64,000 nucleotides of DNA, from positions 1 through 64,000 of the forward strand of contig JACPWS010000026.1 in assembly GCA_016196925.1 (NCBI GenBank), written 5' to 3'. Shown here one piece after another: positions 48,953 through 57,631 of this stretch. The position numbers were made by a program, and so were the translations under genes. Position 1 is the stretch's first letter. Each line of letters begins with the position of its first letter. Source of the stretch: Burkholderiales bacterium (GTDB lineage Bacteria > Pseudomonadota > Gammaproteobacteria > Burkholderiales > Burkholderiaceae_D). The notes under the pieces are model-generated. The model was not told the DNA's origin. It saw nothing but the letters and a program-made list of their open reading frames with translations, and made no database searches.

Positions 48953-49238
48953 TTGAAGCCCGGCGCAACAACAGGCAAAAAGACGGCATGCGCGCAGAAT
49001 CGGCGAAGTTACACCAGATTTCGTTGCCAAAATACGACGAATTTAACGAAGTGTAACTTTGTTGATTTAACAATCTTCACAACCGGAACCTGGCTATGGC
49101 AAAATCTCGCCATATAACAGTGCACAGTGCGTATTTTTTATCGAAATAGTATTGTCATCAAGCACGTGGTATCATCCGGTTTTATGCAGTCTTTTGCGCA
49201 GTTCATCTGCGGTAATAATCTCACCCGAGAGGAGAAAT

Positions 49239-49895
49239 ATGAAAAATTTAGTCAAACTCGTTATCGCAGCGTCCGCCGTTGTTGCTGTTTCCGCCTACGC
49301 CCAAGCGGACATCAAAGCCAGCACACCAAACAGCGGCTACGTGCAAGACGGCCGCGGCGTGATCGTGCGCGATCCGTTCGGTCTGTGCTGGAGAACCGGC
49401 TACTACACACCGGCCGATGCAGTTGCCGGTTGCGACGCACCTCTGGTCAAGCCAACTCCACCGGCACCGCCAGCACCGGCACCAGTCGTTGAGCCGGCAC
49501 CGGCACCGAAACCAGTTGCCCCTCCTGCACCGACTTCCGAAAAAGTCACTTTTGCAGCTGACGCCTTCTTTGATTTCGACAAGGCCGTACTGAAGCCGGA
49601 AGCGAAAGTCAAGCTGGACGACATGGCATCCAAGCTGAAAGCGATCAACCTGGAAGTCGTGATCGCTGTTGGTCACACCGACTCCGTCGGCACCGATGCA
49701 TACAACCAGAAATTGTCCATGCGTCGTTCCGAAGCTGTAAAAGCTTATCTGGTCAGCAAAGGTATCGAAGCTAACCGCGTCTACACCGAAGGCAAAGGCG
49801 AAAAACAACCAGTTGCAGACAACAAAACTGCAGCCGGCCGCGCTAAAAACCGTCGCGTCGAAATCGAAGTCGTCGGTATACGCAACCTGAAATAA
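49239..49895 (+). CDS. ompA: OmpA-family protein (paralogue 2)
   Basis: MKNLVKLVIAASAVVAVSAYAQADIKASTPNSGYVQDGRGVIV; 'VGHTDSVGTDAYNQKLSMRRSEAVKAYLVSKG...NRRVEIEV'. Confidence 0.92.
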   Translation: MKNLVKLVIAASAVVAVSAYAQADIKASTPNSGYVQDGRGVIVRDPFGLCWRTGYYTPADAVAGCDAPLVKPTPPAPPAPAPVVEPAPAPKPVAPPAPTSEKVTFAADAFFDFDKAVLKPEAKVKLDDMASKLKAINLEVVIAVGHTDSVGTDAYNQKLSMRRSEAVKAYLVSKGIEANRVYTEGKGEKQPVADNKTAAGRAKNRRVEIEVVGIRNLK

Positions 49896-49923
49896 TCATT
49901 GCCCTGTGCTCTGACTGTTTCGA

Positions 49924-49953
49924 AAAACCCCGCTGCGGCGGGGTTTTTTATTG
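49924..49953 (+). terminator. Rho-independent terminator after ompA
   Basis: AAAAACCCCGCtgcgGCGGGGTTTTTTATT. Confidence 0.9.
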
Positions 49954-50075
49954 TCTGGCTGAGCGCGGATTCATTGCCGGATTATTGATTTTTATCGGGT
50001 GCGATTCCGCTTTGAATCGCCTACAATATGTTTTTTGCACTTGATACCGTATTTACCGGTGCGCCCGCGAACACT

Positions 50076-50780
50076 ATGTCTACCCTGAACGCCGATCCGG
50101 CCGAAATCCAGAAATTCAGCGAACTTGCCCACCGTTGGTGGGATCCCGACTCCGAATTCCGCCCCTTGCATGAAATTAACCCATTGCGCCTGGAATGGAT
50201 CAACCAGCGCGCTCCCCTGAGCGGCAAAAACGTCATCGACGTCGGCTGCGGCGGCGGCATCCTGGCCGAAGCCATGGCTAAAAAAGGCGCCACCGTCACC
50301 GGCATAGACTTGTCCGACAAAGCGCTGAAAGTGGCCGATCTGCACGGACTGGAATCCGGCGTCGGCGTGCGTTATGAAAAAATCGCCGCCGAACAGATGG
50401 CGGAACGCGAAGCCGGGCTATACGACGTCGTCACCTGCATGGAAATGCTGGAACACGTCCCGAATCCGGCCTCCATCGTGCGCGCCTGCGCCACACTGGT
50501 CAAACCGGGCGGACAAGTATTTTTCTCTACCCTGAACCGCAATCCGAAGTCTTATCTGTTCGCGGTGATAGGCGCAGAATACCTGCTGCGATTGCTGCCT
50601 AAGGGTACGCACGACTACGCCAAATTTATTACTCCGGCGGAATTGTCGCAAGATATCCGTAATGCCGGCCTGCAATTGGATGCCATCAAGGGCTTGAGTT
50701 ATAACCCGCTTACCCAAATCTATTCCTTGAACCAGGACACCAGCGTCAATTACATGCTTGCCTGCACACGCCCACGCTGA
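50076..50780 (+). CDS. ubiG: Ubiquinone biosynthesis O-methyltransferase
   Basis: [51 protein letters not shown]. Confidence 0.95.
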   Translation: MSTLNADPAEIQKFSELAHRWWDPDSEFRPLHEINPLRLEWINQRAPLSGKNVIDVGCGGGILAEAMAKKGATVTGIDLSDKALKVADLHGLESGVGVRYEKIAAEQMAEREAGLYDVVTCMEMLEHVPNPASIVRACATLVKPGGQVFFSTLNRNPKSYLFAVIGAEYLLRLLPKGTHDYAKFITPAELSQDIRNAGLQLDAIKGLSYNPLTQIYSLNQDTSVNYMLACTRPR

Positions 50781-50836
50781 CACCCGGGTACACGATTACG
50801 CCGCCCGCGCGCGGCAGCTTCCTTACTGAATGACTC

Positions 50837-51514
50837 ATGCAAACCCCACAAGCAATTTTGTTCGACCTGGACGGCACCTTAGCCGATACCGCACCGGATC
50901 TGGCTGCGGCGATTAATTGCATGCGCAGCAAGCGCGACATGCCGGCCGCCAGCTACCTCAGCCTGCGGCCTTTCGCCTCGGCCGGAGCGCGCGGATTGAT
51001 CGGCGCCGGCTTCAATGTCACGCCCGAACACGACGTATTCGAAGCGATGCGCAATGAATTCCTCGATAACTACGAAGCCGCCATCGCCGTACACAGCAGT
51101 CTGTTCAAAAACGTCCCGACCTTATTGCACGGACTAGACTTACTCGGCGTCAGCTGGGGCATCGTCACCAATAAGGCTAGCCGCTTCACCAGGCCGCTGA
51201 TCCCCTTGCTGAACCTGCAAGAAGCGCGCTGCATCGTTTCCGGCGACACCACGCCACACGCCAAACCGCATCCAGCCCCCTTGCTGGAAGGCGCGCGCCG
51301 GCTCGGCGTCCGTTCACAACACTGCTGGTACATAGGCGACGACCTGCGCGACATCGAGGCTGCCAAAGCCGCCGGCATGACCAGCATCGCCGCCGCCTGG
51401 GGCTATTGCGGCGCCGTCGCGCCGCGCCAATGGAAAGCCGACGCCATCCTCGACAGCCCGCTGGAATTGCTGGAACTGGTGCGCGCCACACATTTGCAAG
51501 TCATCACCCCTTGA
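50837..51514 (+). CDS. gph: HAD-family phosphoglycolate phosphatase
   Basis: AILFDLDGTLADTAPDLAAAIN; YIGDDLRDIEAAKAAGM. Confidence 0.92.
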   Translation: MQTPQAILFDLDGTLADTAPDLAAAINCMRSKRDMPAASYLSLRPFASAGARGLIGAGFNVTPEHDVFEAMRNEFLDNYEAAIAVHSSLFKNVPTLLHGLDLLGVSWGIVTNKASRFTRPLIPLLNLQEARCIVSGDTTPHAKPHPAPLLEGARRLGVRSQHCWYIGDDLRDIEAAKAAGMTSIAAAWGYCGAVAPRQWKADAILDSPLELLELVRATHLQVITP

Positions 51515-51560
51515 AAGCGCCAACCCCGTCCCCCATATTGAGGTATACTGGCAAAGCTTT

Positions 51561-51920
51561 GGGGACGACCAGGTTTCGACAGGGGTTGCAAAGCAGCGCA
51601 GGGCATACCGAGGCCAGACTACCTCGTAAATACAATCTGAACTTTATAACTGCAAACGATAACTCGTACGCATTAGCCGCTTAATACCGGCTGACCTTAC
51701 ACCGCTTCTTCCCTAGGGCGGGCCGGCAACGGCAGTAAGGACATTCATAGGGAATCGTCTTAAGTCGGGTTACTTGGCTCAGGATTAAATAATAGGTAAC
51801 TCGTCTTGCCGCAGCGTGTGCGTCCGCGTCGTCAAGATTAAATCAAATGGCAGCACTAAGTATGTAGAACTGTCTGTAGAGTGCTTCTGGACGCGGGTTC
51901 GATTCCCGCCGTCTCCACCA
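51561..51920 (+). ncRNA. ssrA: tmRNA (SsrA); tag ANDNSYALAA*
   Basis: 5' GGGGACGACC...GGTTTCGAC; tag reading frame gca aac gat aac tcg tac gca tta gcc gct taa at 51652-51684; 3' GGTTCGATTCCCGCCGTCTCCACCA pairs with 5' GGGGACG. Confidence 0.97.
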
Positions 51921-51925
51921 AATTC

Positions 51926-51959
51926 AAAATCCCAACCCTTATCGGTTGGGATTTTTTTT
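51926..51959 (+). terminator. Rho-independent terminator after ssrA
   Basis: AAAATCCCAACCcttatcGGTTGGGATTTTTTTT. Confidence 0.9.
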
Positions 51960-52111
51960 GCCCGGAGCGCCAGTGTTGGCGCGGTTTCACAGGCTACCCG
52001 GCAGATCATTCAGTTCATAGCTGGTGCTGCGCCCGCCCGCATCAGTTTTCCGCAGCACACCGCGCGTCAAATGAGAAATCTTGTCGGAAGCGCGGGAGAG
52101 GCTCGGCTGCC

Positions 52112-52303
52112 TGGCATCATCAGGGCAATCGCATGAAGAGAATTAAACACGGCGAACACGACGAACACAGCGAAAATCTGGGAAAAATGTGCCAACAATA
52201 TATGACGGGCGTTCGCAAAGAGGCGAATACGCGCCCATGGCCTTACGCAGTGTTCGCCGTGGTTAAAATTTTTTCCTTCATGCGATTGCCCTGTTGGCAT
52301 CAT
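52112..52303. mobile_element. Non-autonomous MITE-like inverted-repeat element with 9-bp target-site duplication
   Basis: TGGCATCAT (52112-52120) [CAGGGCAATCGCATGAAG...CTTCATGCGATTGCCCTG] TGGCATCAT (52295-52303); 18-bp perfect TIRs, arms continue imperfectly (AATTAAACACGGCGAACAC / GTGTTCGCCGTGGTTAAAATT). Confidence 0.8.
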
Positions 52304-52337
52304 GGCGAGGAGTTGACAGCACTGAAAATGCACGGCA

Positions 52338-52362
52338 GTATACCTTGCATTGCAAGATATAC
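52338..52362. promoter_or_regulatory. Putative PadR operator (25-bp dyad)
   Basis: GTATACCTTGCA-T-TGCAAGATATAC, 11/12 symmetric, 20 bp upstream of the padR start. Confidence 0.65.
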
Positions 52363-52382
52363 TTACATAACAAGGATGCTGC

Positions 52383-52757
52383 GTGAAAAACGAAGACCTT
52401 CAGGAAAAATGGCAAATACAGTTGCGCAAGGGTGCGCTTGAGCTGGTGATTCTGGCCGCCTTGCGGGGCCGCCCCGTGTATGGTCTGGCCCTGCTGCGTC
52501 ATCTGCAGCGCTTCCCCACGACCGCCATTACCGAAGGCACGCTGTATCCGTTGCTGGACCGCCTCAAACGTGAAGAATTGGTGAGCGCCAACTGGGTACA
52601 GGAGGGCGAGAATCGGCCTCGCAAGTACTACCAGCTCAGCGCCAAGGGCGAACAAAAGCTCGCCGCCCTCGCTCTGTCCTGGCAGCAGTCGGTCACCGAC
52701 ATCAACGCCTTGTTGGCCACAACGGCCGATACCGAACTCCCCAACGAAGGAAGTTAA
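52383..52757 (+). CDS. PadR-family transcriptional regulator
   Basis: 'LRKGALELVILAALRGRPVYGLALLRHLQRFPTTAITEGTLYPLLDRLKREELVSANW'; GTG start with AAGGA upstream. Confidence 0.92.
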   Translation: MKNEDLQEKWQIQLRKGALELVILAALRGRPVYGLALLRHLQRFPTTAITEGTLYPLLDRLKREELVSANWVQEGENRPRKYYQLSAKGEQKLAALALSWQQSVTDINALLATTADTELPNEGS

Positions 52758-52758
52758 C

Positions 52759-53316
52759 ATGATTTCATATCACCTGATCAGCGCGTACATGCACGCGCTC
52801 GCCGCCCGACTTGGCAAGTTGGAAAAAGCCGACGCCGAGGAAGTCGTTCGGGAAATTGAAAGCCATATTCACGATGTCATGGACCAGGCCGAAGCGCGCG
52901 GCGAACAGCTCGACGTCGCCGTCTTGTTGGAAGGCTTTGGTTCTCCGGAGGCGCTGGCGGCACAGTACGTGGCCCACATCCAGAAAGGCGCGCCGCCACC
53001 GGCGGGCTTCCGCGTCATCCAAAGCGTAACACTGACGGTGACACGCGGCTTGTATTACTCCATGGGGGCATTCGGCATCTCGATCGCCATCGCCTTCCTG
53101 CTGCTAGCGCTGGCGAAAGTAGTTGAACCGTCGTCAGTCGGTGTGTGGTCGGTGGCTGGCGGTAACGCCATTTTTATTACCTGGTCAGGTTCACCCCACC
53201 CGCAAGCGCAGGAGCTGCTGGGTTACGGCCTGGTGCCAGTCGCCCTGTTCGCCGCGGCGTGGTGCGCAGAACTGACCCGGCGTGTGTTGCGGGTACTGCG
53301 GCGCGGGCTTGCTTAA
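52759..53316 (+). CDS. PadR-associated HAAS/DUF1700-like membrane protein
   Basis: 'YMHALAARLGKLEKADAEEVVREIESHIHDVMDQAEARG' HAAS-type N-terminus plus C-terminal TMs; 1-bp gap from padR. Confidence 0.8.
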   Translation: MISYHLISAYMHALAARLGKLEKADAEEVVREIESHIHDVMDQAEARGEQLDVAVLLEGFGSPEALAAQYVAHIQKGAPPPAGFRVIQSVTLTVTRGLYYSMGAFGISIAIAFLLLALAKVVEPSSVGVWSVAGGNAIFITWSGSPHPQAQELLGYGLVPVALFAAAWCAELTRRVLRVLRRGLA

Positions 53317-53427
53317 CGAAGCCGATTTTCTCGAGGGTGGTGCGCCACCCATTTTAAGCACTGCGAACGATGGGTGACGGTCTGTACGGCGGTCGGCCTT
53401 TGTTCGCCCTGAAAAAGAGGAATTTCC

Positions 53428-54594
53428 ATGAAAACGACACTCACATATTTCCGGCATTTTCTGATCGTGCTGCTGGCGTTGGCCGTGCCCACCGCCGGCA
53501 TCGGCCTCTGGTTGGGCGTGGACATTGACTACGGCGATAACATGACCGCCTATAAAATGGCCGGCGAAGGCCCGCATGTGTTTCAGCAAGGCGAGCAATG
53601 GTTGTTGCAAACCCTGCGCGGCGGCCGCGATGAAGGTTTCTGGATCGAAGAGCAGCGTCACGCACTGACGGACAGTTTCCAATTTGAGGTGGCGTTCCCG
53701 TTGGATAACAGCCGTTTCGTCGTGCAGGCAAGTCCGGAGTTTGTCACGCCGCCCACCCGCTACCAGGACGATCAGCCCATCCTCGCGATCTCCGACATCG
53801 AAGGCAACTACAAAACCTTTCGCGACTTTCTGATCAACGCCAAGGCGATCGACAGCGACTTGAACTGGACGTTCGGTAAAGGGCACCTGGTGCTGGTCGG
53901 CGATTTTGTCGACCGCGGCCCCTCCACCACGCAAGTGCTGTGGCTCATTTATAAGCTGGAGCAAAACGCCAAATCAAAAGGCGGTCAGGTGCACTACATC
54001 CTCGGCAATCACGAAATCAAAAATTTGCAGGGCAACTTCGAGTCCGCGCATAAAAGGTATTTCAATGTCGCCGCCATTCTTGGCAAAAAACAGGTCGGGC
54101 TCTTCGGCGACGACGCCTTTCTTGGCCGCTGGCTGATGAGAAAAAACACCGCCGAAGTGATCAACGGTATTCTGTTCGTGCACGGCGGCTTGCACCCGTC
54201 GCTTGCCAAGCTTTCCTTTTCGCTGGACGATCTCAATCGCATCGTGCGCGCACAGTATCGACAAGTCTGGTTCCCAAAGCGTCATGCTGGCGACGACGAT
54301 ATCCTGCTCAACACGAAAACCGGTCCATCGTGGTACCGCGGCTATTTCGAGGACGATCTCACGCAAGCACAGGTGGAGCAAACGCTGGCCAAATTCGGCG
54401 CAACTGCCGCCGTCGTCGGCCACACGCTGAACTCGCGCGTGAAAGCCATTTTCGACAAAAAGGTGTTTGCCATCGACATCAGGCACCCCTGGGATTATCG
54501 AACCGGCTTTCCACCACGCAGCTCGGAAGGCCTGTTCCTGGAAGGGAACAATGTGTGGCGCGTTCTGGATAACGGTAGCCGCGTCGAGCTGTGA
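53428..54594 (+). CDS. Calcineurin-like/PPP-type metallophosphatase with N-terminal membrane anchor
   Basis: N-terminal hydrophobic segment; 'ILAISDIEGNYKTF', 'LVLVGDFVDRGP', 'HYILGNHEIKNL', 'GHTLNSRV'. Confidence 0.87.
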   Translation: MKTTLTYFRHFLIVLLALAVPTAGIGLWLGVDIDYGDNMTAYKMAGEGPHVFQQGEQWLLQTLRGGRDEGFWIEEQRHALTDSFQFEVAFPLDNSRFVVQASPEFVTPPTRYQDDQPILAISDIEGNYKTFRDFLINAKAIDSDLNWTFGKGHLVLVGDFVDRGPSTTQVLWLIYKLEQNAKSKGGQVHYILGNHEIKNLQGNFESAHKRYFNVAAILGKKQVGLFGDDAFLGRWLMRKNTAEVINGILFVHGGLHPSLAKLSFSLDDLNRIVRAQYRQVWFPKRHAGDDDILLNTKTGPSWYRGYFEDDLTQAQVEQTLAKFGATAAVVGHTLNSRVKAIFDKKVFAIDIRHPWDYRTGFPPRSSEGLFLEGNNVWRVLDNGSRVEL

Positions 54595-54625
54595 GCGAAA
54601 CCCTGTTTCCGCTGCGGCTCAGCCT
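54595..54625 (+). pseudogene. 31-bp relic of jetD coding sequence
   Basis: GCGAAACCCTGTTTCCGCTGCGGCTCAGCCT, 29/31 identical to 61746-61776 in jetD and preserving (S/G)[10 protein letters not shown]. Confidence 0.75.
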
Positions 54626-54631
54626 ATTTCC

Positions 54632-54698
54632 TGGCGCAGTTCTATCATACCGCGCCAAACAAAAGTTAAAAACTGGCGCAGTTTTCGAAACAGCGCCA
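54632..54698. promoter_or_regulatory. Tandem palindromic operator-like sites upstream of fic
   Basis: TGGCGCAGTTCTATCATACCGCGCCA (54632-54657) and TGGCGCAGTTTTCGAAACAGCGCCA (54674-54698), start-to-start spacing 42 bp. Confidence 0.65.
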
Positions 54699-54745
54699 TA
54701 ATTGCGCCTCACCAGCTATAACCTGCAAACGACGCCAACGCGGCC

Positions 54746-56104
54746 ATGTCATCCTTAACTGATTTACTGAACAGCATTCAGGCGTCTGAACACGGACCGA
54801 CGCTGGCTGAGTTACTCGCTCAACGCCCCGACATCGCCAGGCGAACGGCGCAGCGATTGATCGCCAAGCTGATTGAGAACGGCCAAATTACCGCACTCGG
54901 TGAAGGGCGGGCGCGTCGTTATTTCGGCGCTAAAGCGCCCCTTGCCGCCGGATCTTTTGCCAAAACCGACACTCTCCCCCGCTACATCCCGCTATCTGCC
55001 GATAGCCTGGACATCCTTGCCTACATCGATCAACCGCCCGAAGCGCGCAAGCCTGTCGGTTATCAGCGCGATTTCCTGGATGCCTACCGGCCCAACGTAA
55101 CTTGGTATCTGTCCGATTCTTTGCGGCGCCAACTGCACAAAATGGGCAAAACAGCCGCAGCTGAAGCGCCGGCCGGCACCTATAGCCGCGCGATCCTGAA
55201 TCGCCTGTTGATCGATTTATCCTGGGCTTCCAGCCACCTCGAGGGCAATACCTATTCCCGACTGGACACGCGGGAATTGATCGAACACGGCAAGGCAGCA
55301 CAAGGCAAGGCGGCAGTCGAGACGCAGATGATCTTGAACCACAAAACCGCCATAGAGTTGTTGGTCGAAGATATCGGCGAAGCGCAATTCAATCGCTATC
55401 TTTTGATGAATCTGCACAGCGCCCTGGCGGAAAACTTGTTGCCCAATCCGTCCGATGAAGGCCGGATTCGCCAGCATGCGGTGAACATAGTAAAAAGCGT
55501 CTACCGGCCGCTTTCCTCGCCGTCACAAATCGATGCCGCGCTGGACGCGCTGCTAGACAAAGCCAACCAGATTACCGATCCTTTCGAGCAATCATTCTTC
55601 ATGATGGTGCATTTACCGTATTTGCAGCCATTTGCCGATATCAATAAAAGAACCTCACGGCTTGCCGCCAACTTGCCGCTGTTCCGGGCCAATCTTTGTC
55701 CGATGACCTTCCTGGACGTTCCAGAACAAGCCTTCAGTCGGGCAACGCTGGGCGTGTGTGAAATGACGCGGGTGGAATTGTTGCGCGACCTCTACTGCTG
55801 GGCTTATGAGCGCTCTACGCAGGAATATATCGCCATTAAGCAAGATTTGGCGGAGCCAGATCCTGTGCGCCTGACCTGGCGAGAGCTGATCAAGCAAGCG
55901 ATACGCGCAGTGGTGACGCAGCCTGAGCAAGATGCACTGACGATCATCGCACAGGCGGTGACTAGCCAGGTGCCGGAAGCTGAGCGCCAAAACGTGCAAG
56001 CGCTCATCATCGAAGAATTGAGACGATTACACGAGGGCGTTTTGGCAAGATATGGCCTGCGACCATCCGAGTTCGCCAGCTGGAAGGCGAGCCAAACACA
56101 CTGA
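54746..56104 (+). CDS. Winged-helix Fic-fold protein with degenerate FIC motif
   Basis: N-terminal HTH 'LAELLAQRPDIARRTAQRLIAKLIENGQITALGEGRARRYF'; inhibitory-helix-like 'SSHLEGN'; FIC-loop 'YLQPFADINKRTSRLAANLPL'. Confidence 0.88.
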   Translation: MSSLTDLLNSIQASEHGPTLAELLAQRPDIARRTAQRLIAKLIENGQITALGEGRARRYFGAKAPLAAGSFAKTDTLPRYIPLSADSLDILAYIDQPPEARKPVGYQRDFLDAYRPNVTWYLSDSLRRQLHKMGKTAAAEAPAGTYSRAILNRLLIDLSWASSHLEGNTYSRLDTRELIEHGKAAQGKAAVETQMILNHKTAIELLVEDIGEAQFNRYLLMNLHSALAENLLPNPSDEGRIRQHAVNIVKSVYRPLSSPSQIDAALDALLDKANQITDPFEQSFFMMVHLPYLQPFADINKRTSRLAANLPLFRANLCPMTFLDVPEQAFSRATLGVCEMTRVELLRDLYCWAYERSTQEYIAIKQDLAEPDPVRLTWRELIKQAIRAVVTQPEQDALTIIAQAVTSQVPEAERQNVQALIIEELRRLHEGVLARYGLRPSEFASWKASQTH

Positions 56105-56167
56105 CCGACGCCGGCAGGCGTGACCTTCAACGACAACCATTACCTGTAAGCGCCGGAATTCCACAGC

Positions 56168-57622
56168 ATGAACCTGGACTACACTACCCTCACCGCCCTG
56201 CGCATCCACCATCCGGCCTGGCGCTTGCTGAATTCGCCGCATGCGCCGCTGGTGGCGAGTTTTTTGCAGCACGCGTTTATCGCGCCGAATGTGCGGGTGA
56301 TGGCGGCGGCCGATCTGGCCGAGATGCTGGAAGACGCGTTGTATGCGCTGAACGAGGGGCAGGCGGAAAAGCTGTTTCCGAAACCGGCGCTCGATTACCT
56401 GAACGACTGGGCGGCGCCCGACAAGGGCTGGCTGCGCAAATTCTATCGCCCCGGTTCGGACGAGCCGCAGTTCGACCTGACGCCGGCCACCGAGAAGGCG
56501 ATTGCCTGGCTGGGTAGTTTGAGCGAACGCAGCTTCGTCGGCACCGAATCGCGCCTGCTGACCTTGTTCGATCTGCTCAAGCAGATGAGCGAGGGTAGCG
56601 AAGCCGACCCGGCCAGGCGCATCGCCGAGTTGCACAAGAAAAGGGACGAGATCGACGCCGAGATAGGGCGCGTGATGAGCGGCGATGTCGCGCTGCTGGA
56701 TGAGACGGCGCTGAAAGACCGCTTTCAGCAATTCATGCAACTGGCGCGCGAACTGCTGACCGACTTCCGCGAAGTCGAACAAAACTTCCGCTTGCTGGAC
56801 CGGCGCGTGCGCGAACGCATCGCACTGTGGGAAGGCGCCAAAGGCGCGCTGCTGGAGCAGATCATGGGCGAGCGCGATGCGATCGCCGATTCCGATCAGG
56901 GGCGCAGCTTCCGCGCGTTCTGGGATTTCCTGATGTCCAGCCGCCGTCAGGAAGAATTGTCCGCATTACTGGAACGGGTGCTGGCGCTGGCGCCGGTGGC
57001 CGAGCTGAAACCCGATAGCCGCACGCGCCGCGTACATTACGACTGGCTGGAAGCCGGTGAGCATACGCTGCGCACCGTGGCGCAGTTATCGCAGCAATTG
57101 CGGCGCTTTCTGGACGACCAGGCCTGGCTGGAAAACCGCCGTATCATGGATATCTTGCACGGCATAGAAGCCAAGGCGCTGGCGTTGCGCAGCGCTCAGC
57201 CGGCCGGGGAAGTGATGCGCATCCCCGGCCTGGCGGCCGAGATAGAATTGCCTATGGAGCGACCGCTGCATACGCCCGCCAGCAAACCGGTGCTGGCGGA
57301 TATCGCGCTGCAGGCAGGCGACGAAATGCTCGATGCGGCGGCGCTGTACACCCAGGTGACAGTCGATCGCGCACAGTTGGCGCGCAATATCCGCCAAGCC
57401 TTGCAAGCGCAGGCGCAAATCACGCTGCGCGAACTCAGCGCTGCGCACCCCTTGCAGCAGGGGCTGGCGGAACTGATCGCCTACCTGCAATTGGGCAGCG
57501 AAACCTATAAAACGGTGGTGGATGAAAGCACCACTGACATCATCCGCTGGGAAACGAAGACGACCGACGGTGCACCTGTGCAAAAACAAGCGCGGCTGCC
57601 GCGCGTGATTTTTGTGAAATAA
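56168..57622 (+). CDS. jetA: Wadjet JetA (DUF3375)
   Basis: MNLDYTTLTALRIHHPAWRLLNSPHAPLVASFLQHAFI; MukF-kleisin-like; first gene of jetABCD order. Confidence 0.9.
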   Translation: MNLDYTTLTALRIHHPAWRLLNSPHAPLVASFLQHAFIAPNVRVMAAADLAEMLEDALYALNEGQAEKLFPKPALDYLNDWAAPDKGWLRKFYRPGSDEPQFDLTPATEKAIAWLGSLSERSFVGTESRLLTLFDLLKQMSEGSEADPARRIAELHKKRDEIDAEIGRVMSGDVALLDETALKDRFQQFMQLARELLTDFREVEQNFRLLDRRVRERIALWEGAKGALLEQIMGERDAIADSDQGRSFRAFWDFLMSSRRQEELSALLERVLALAPVAELKPDSRTRRVHYDWLEAGEHTLRTVAQLSQQLRRFLDDQAWLENRRIMDILHGIEAKALALRSAQPAGEVMRIPGLAAEIELPMERPLHTPASKPVLADIALQAGDEMLDAAALYTQVTVDRAQLARNIRQALQAQAQITLRELSAAHPLQQGLAELIAYLQLGSETYKTVVDESTTDIIRWETKTTDGAPVQKQARLPRVIFVK

Positions 57623-57631
57623 ATTTTGTGA

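Noticed and set aside
51406-51684. ORF overlapping gph and ssrA ending ...ANDNSYALAA
   Set aside because: Only the tag-encoding portion is translated, as part of tmRNA; the rest is an accidental frame.
51561-51920. tRNA at the 51.9 kb GGTTCGATTCCCGCC...CCA end
   Set aside because: This is the tRNA-like 3' domain of tmRNA, not a separate tRNA gene.
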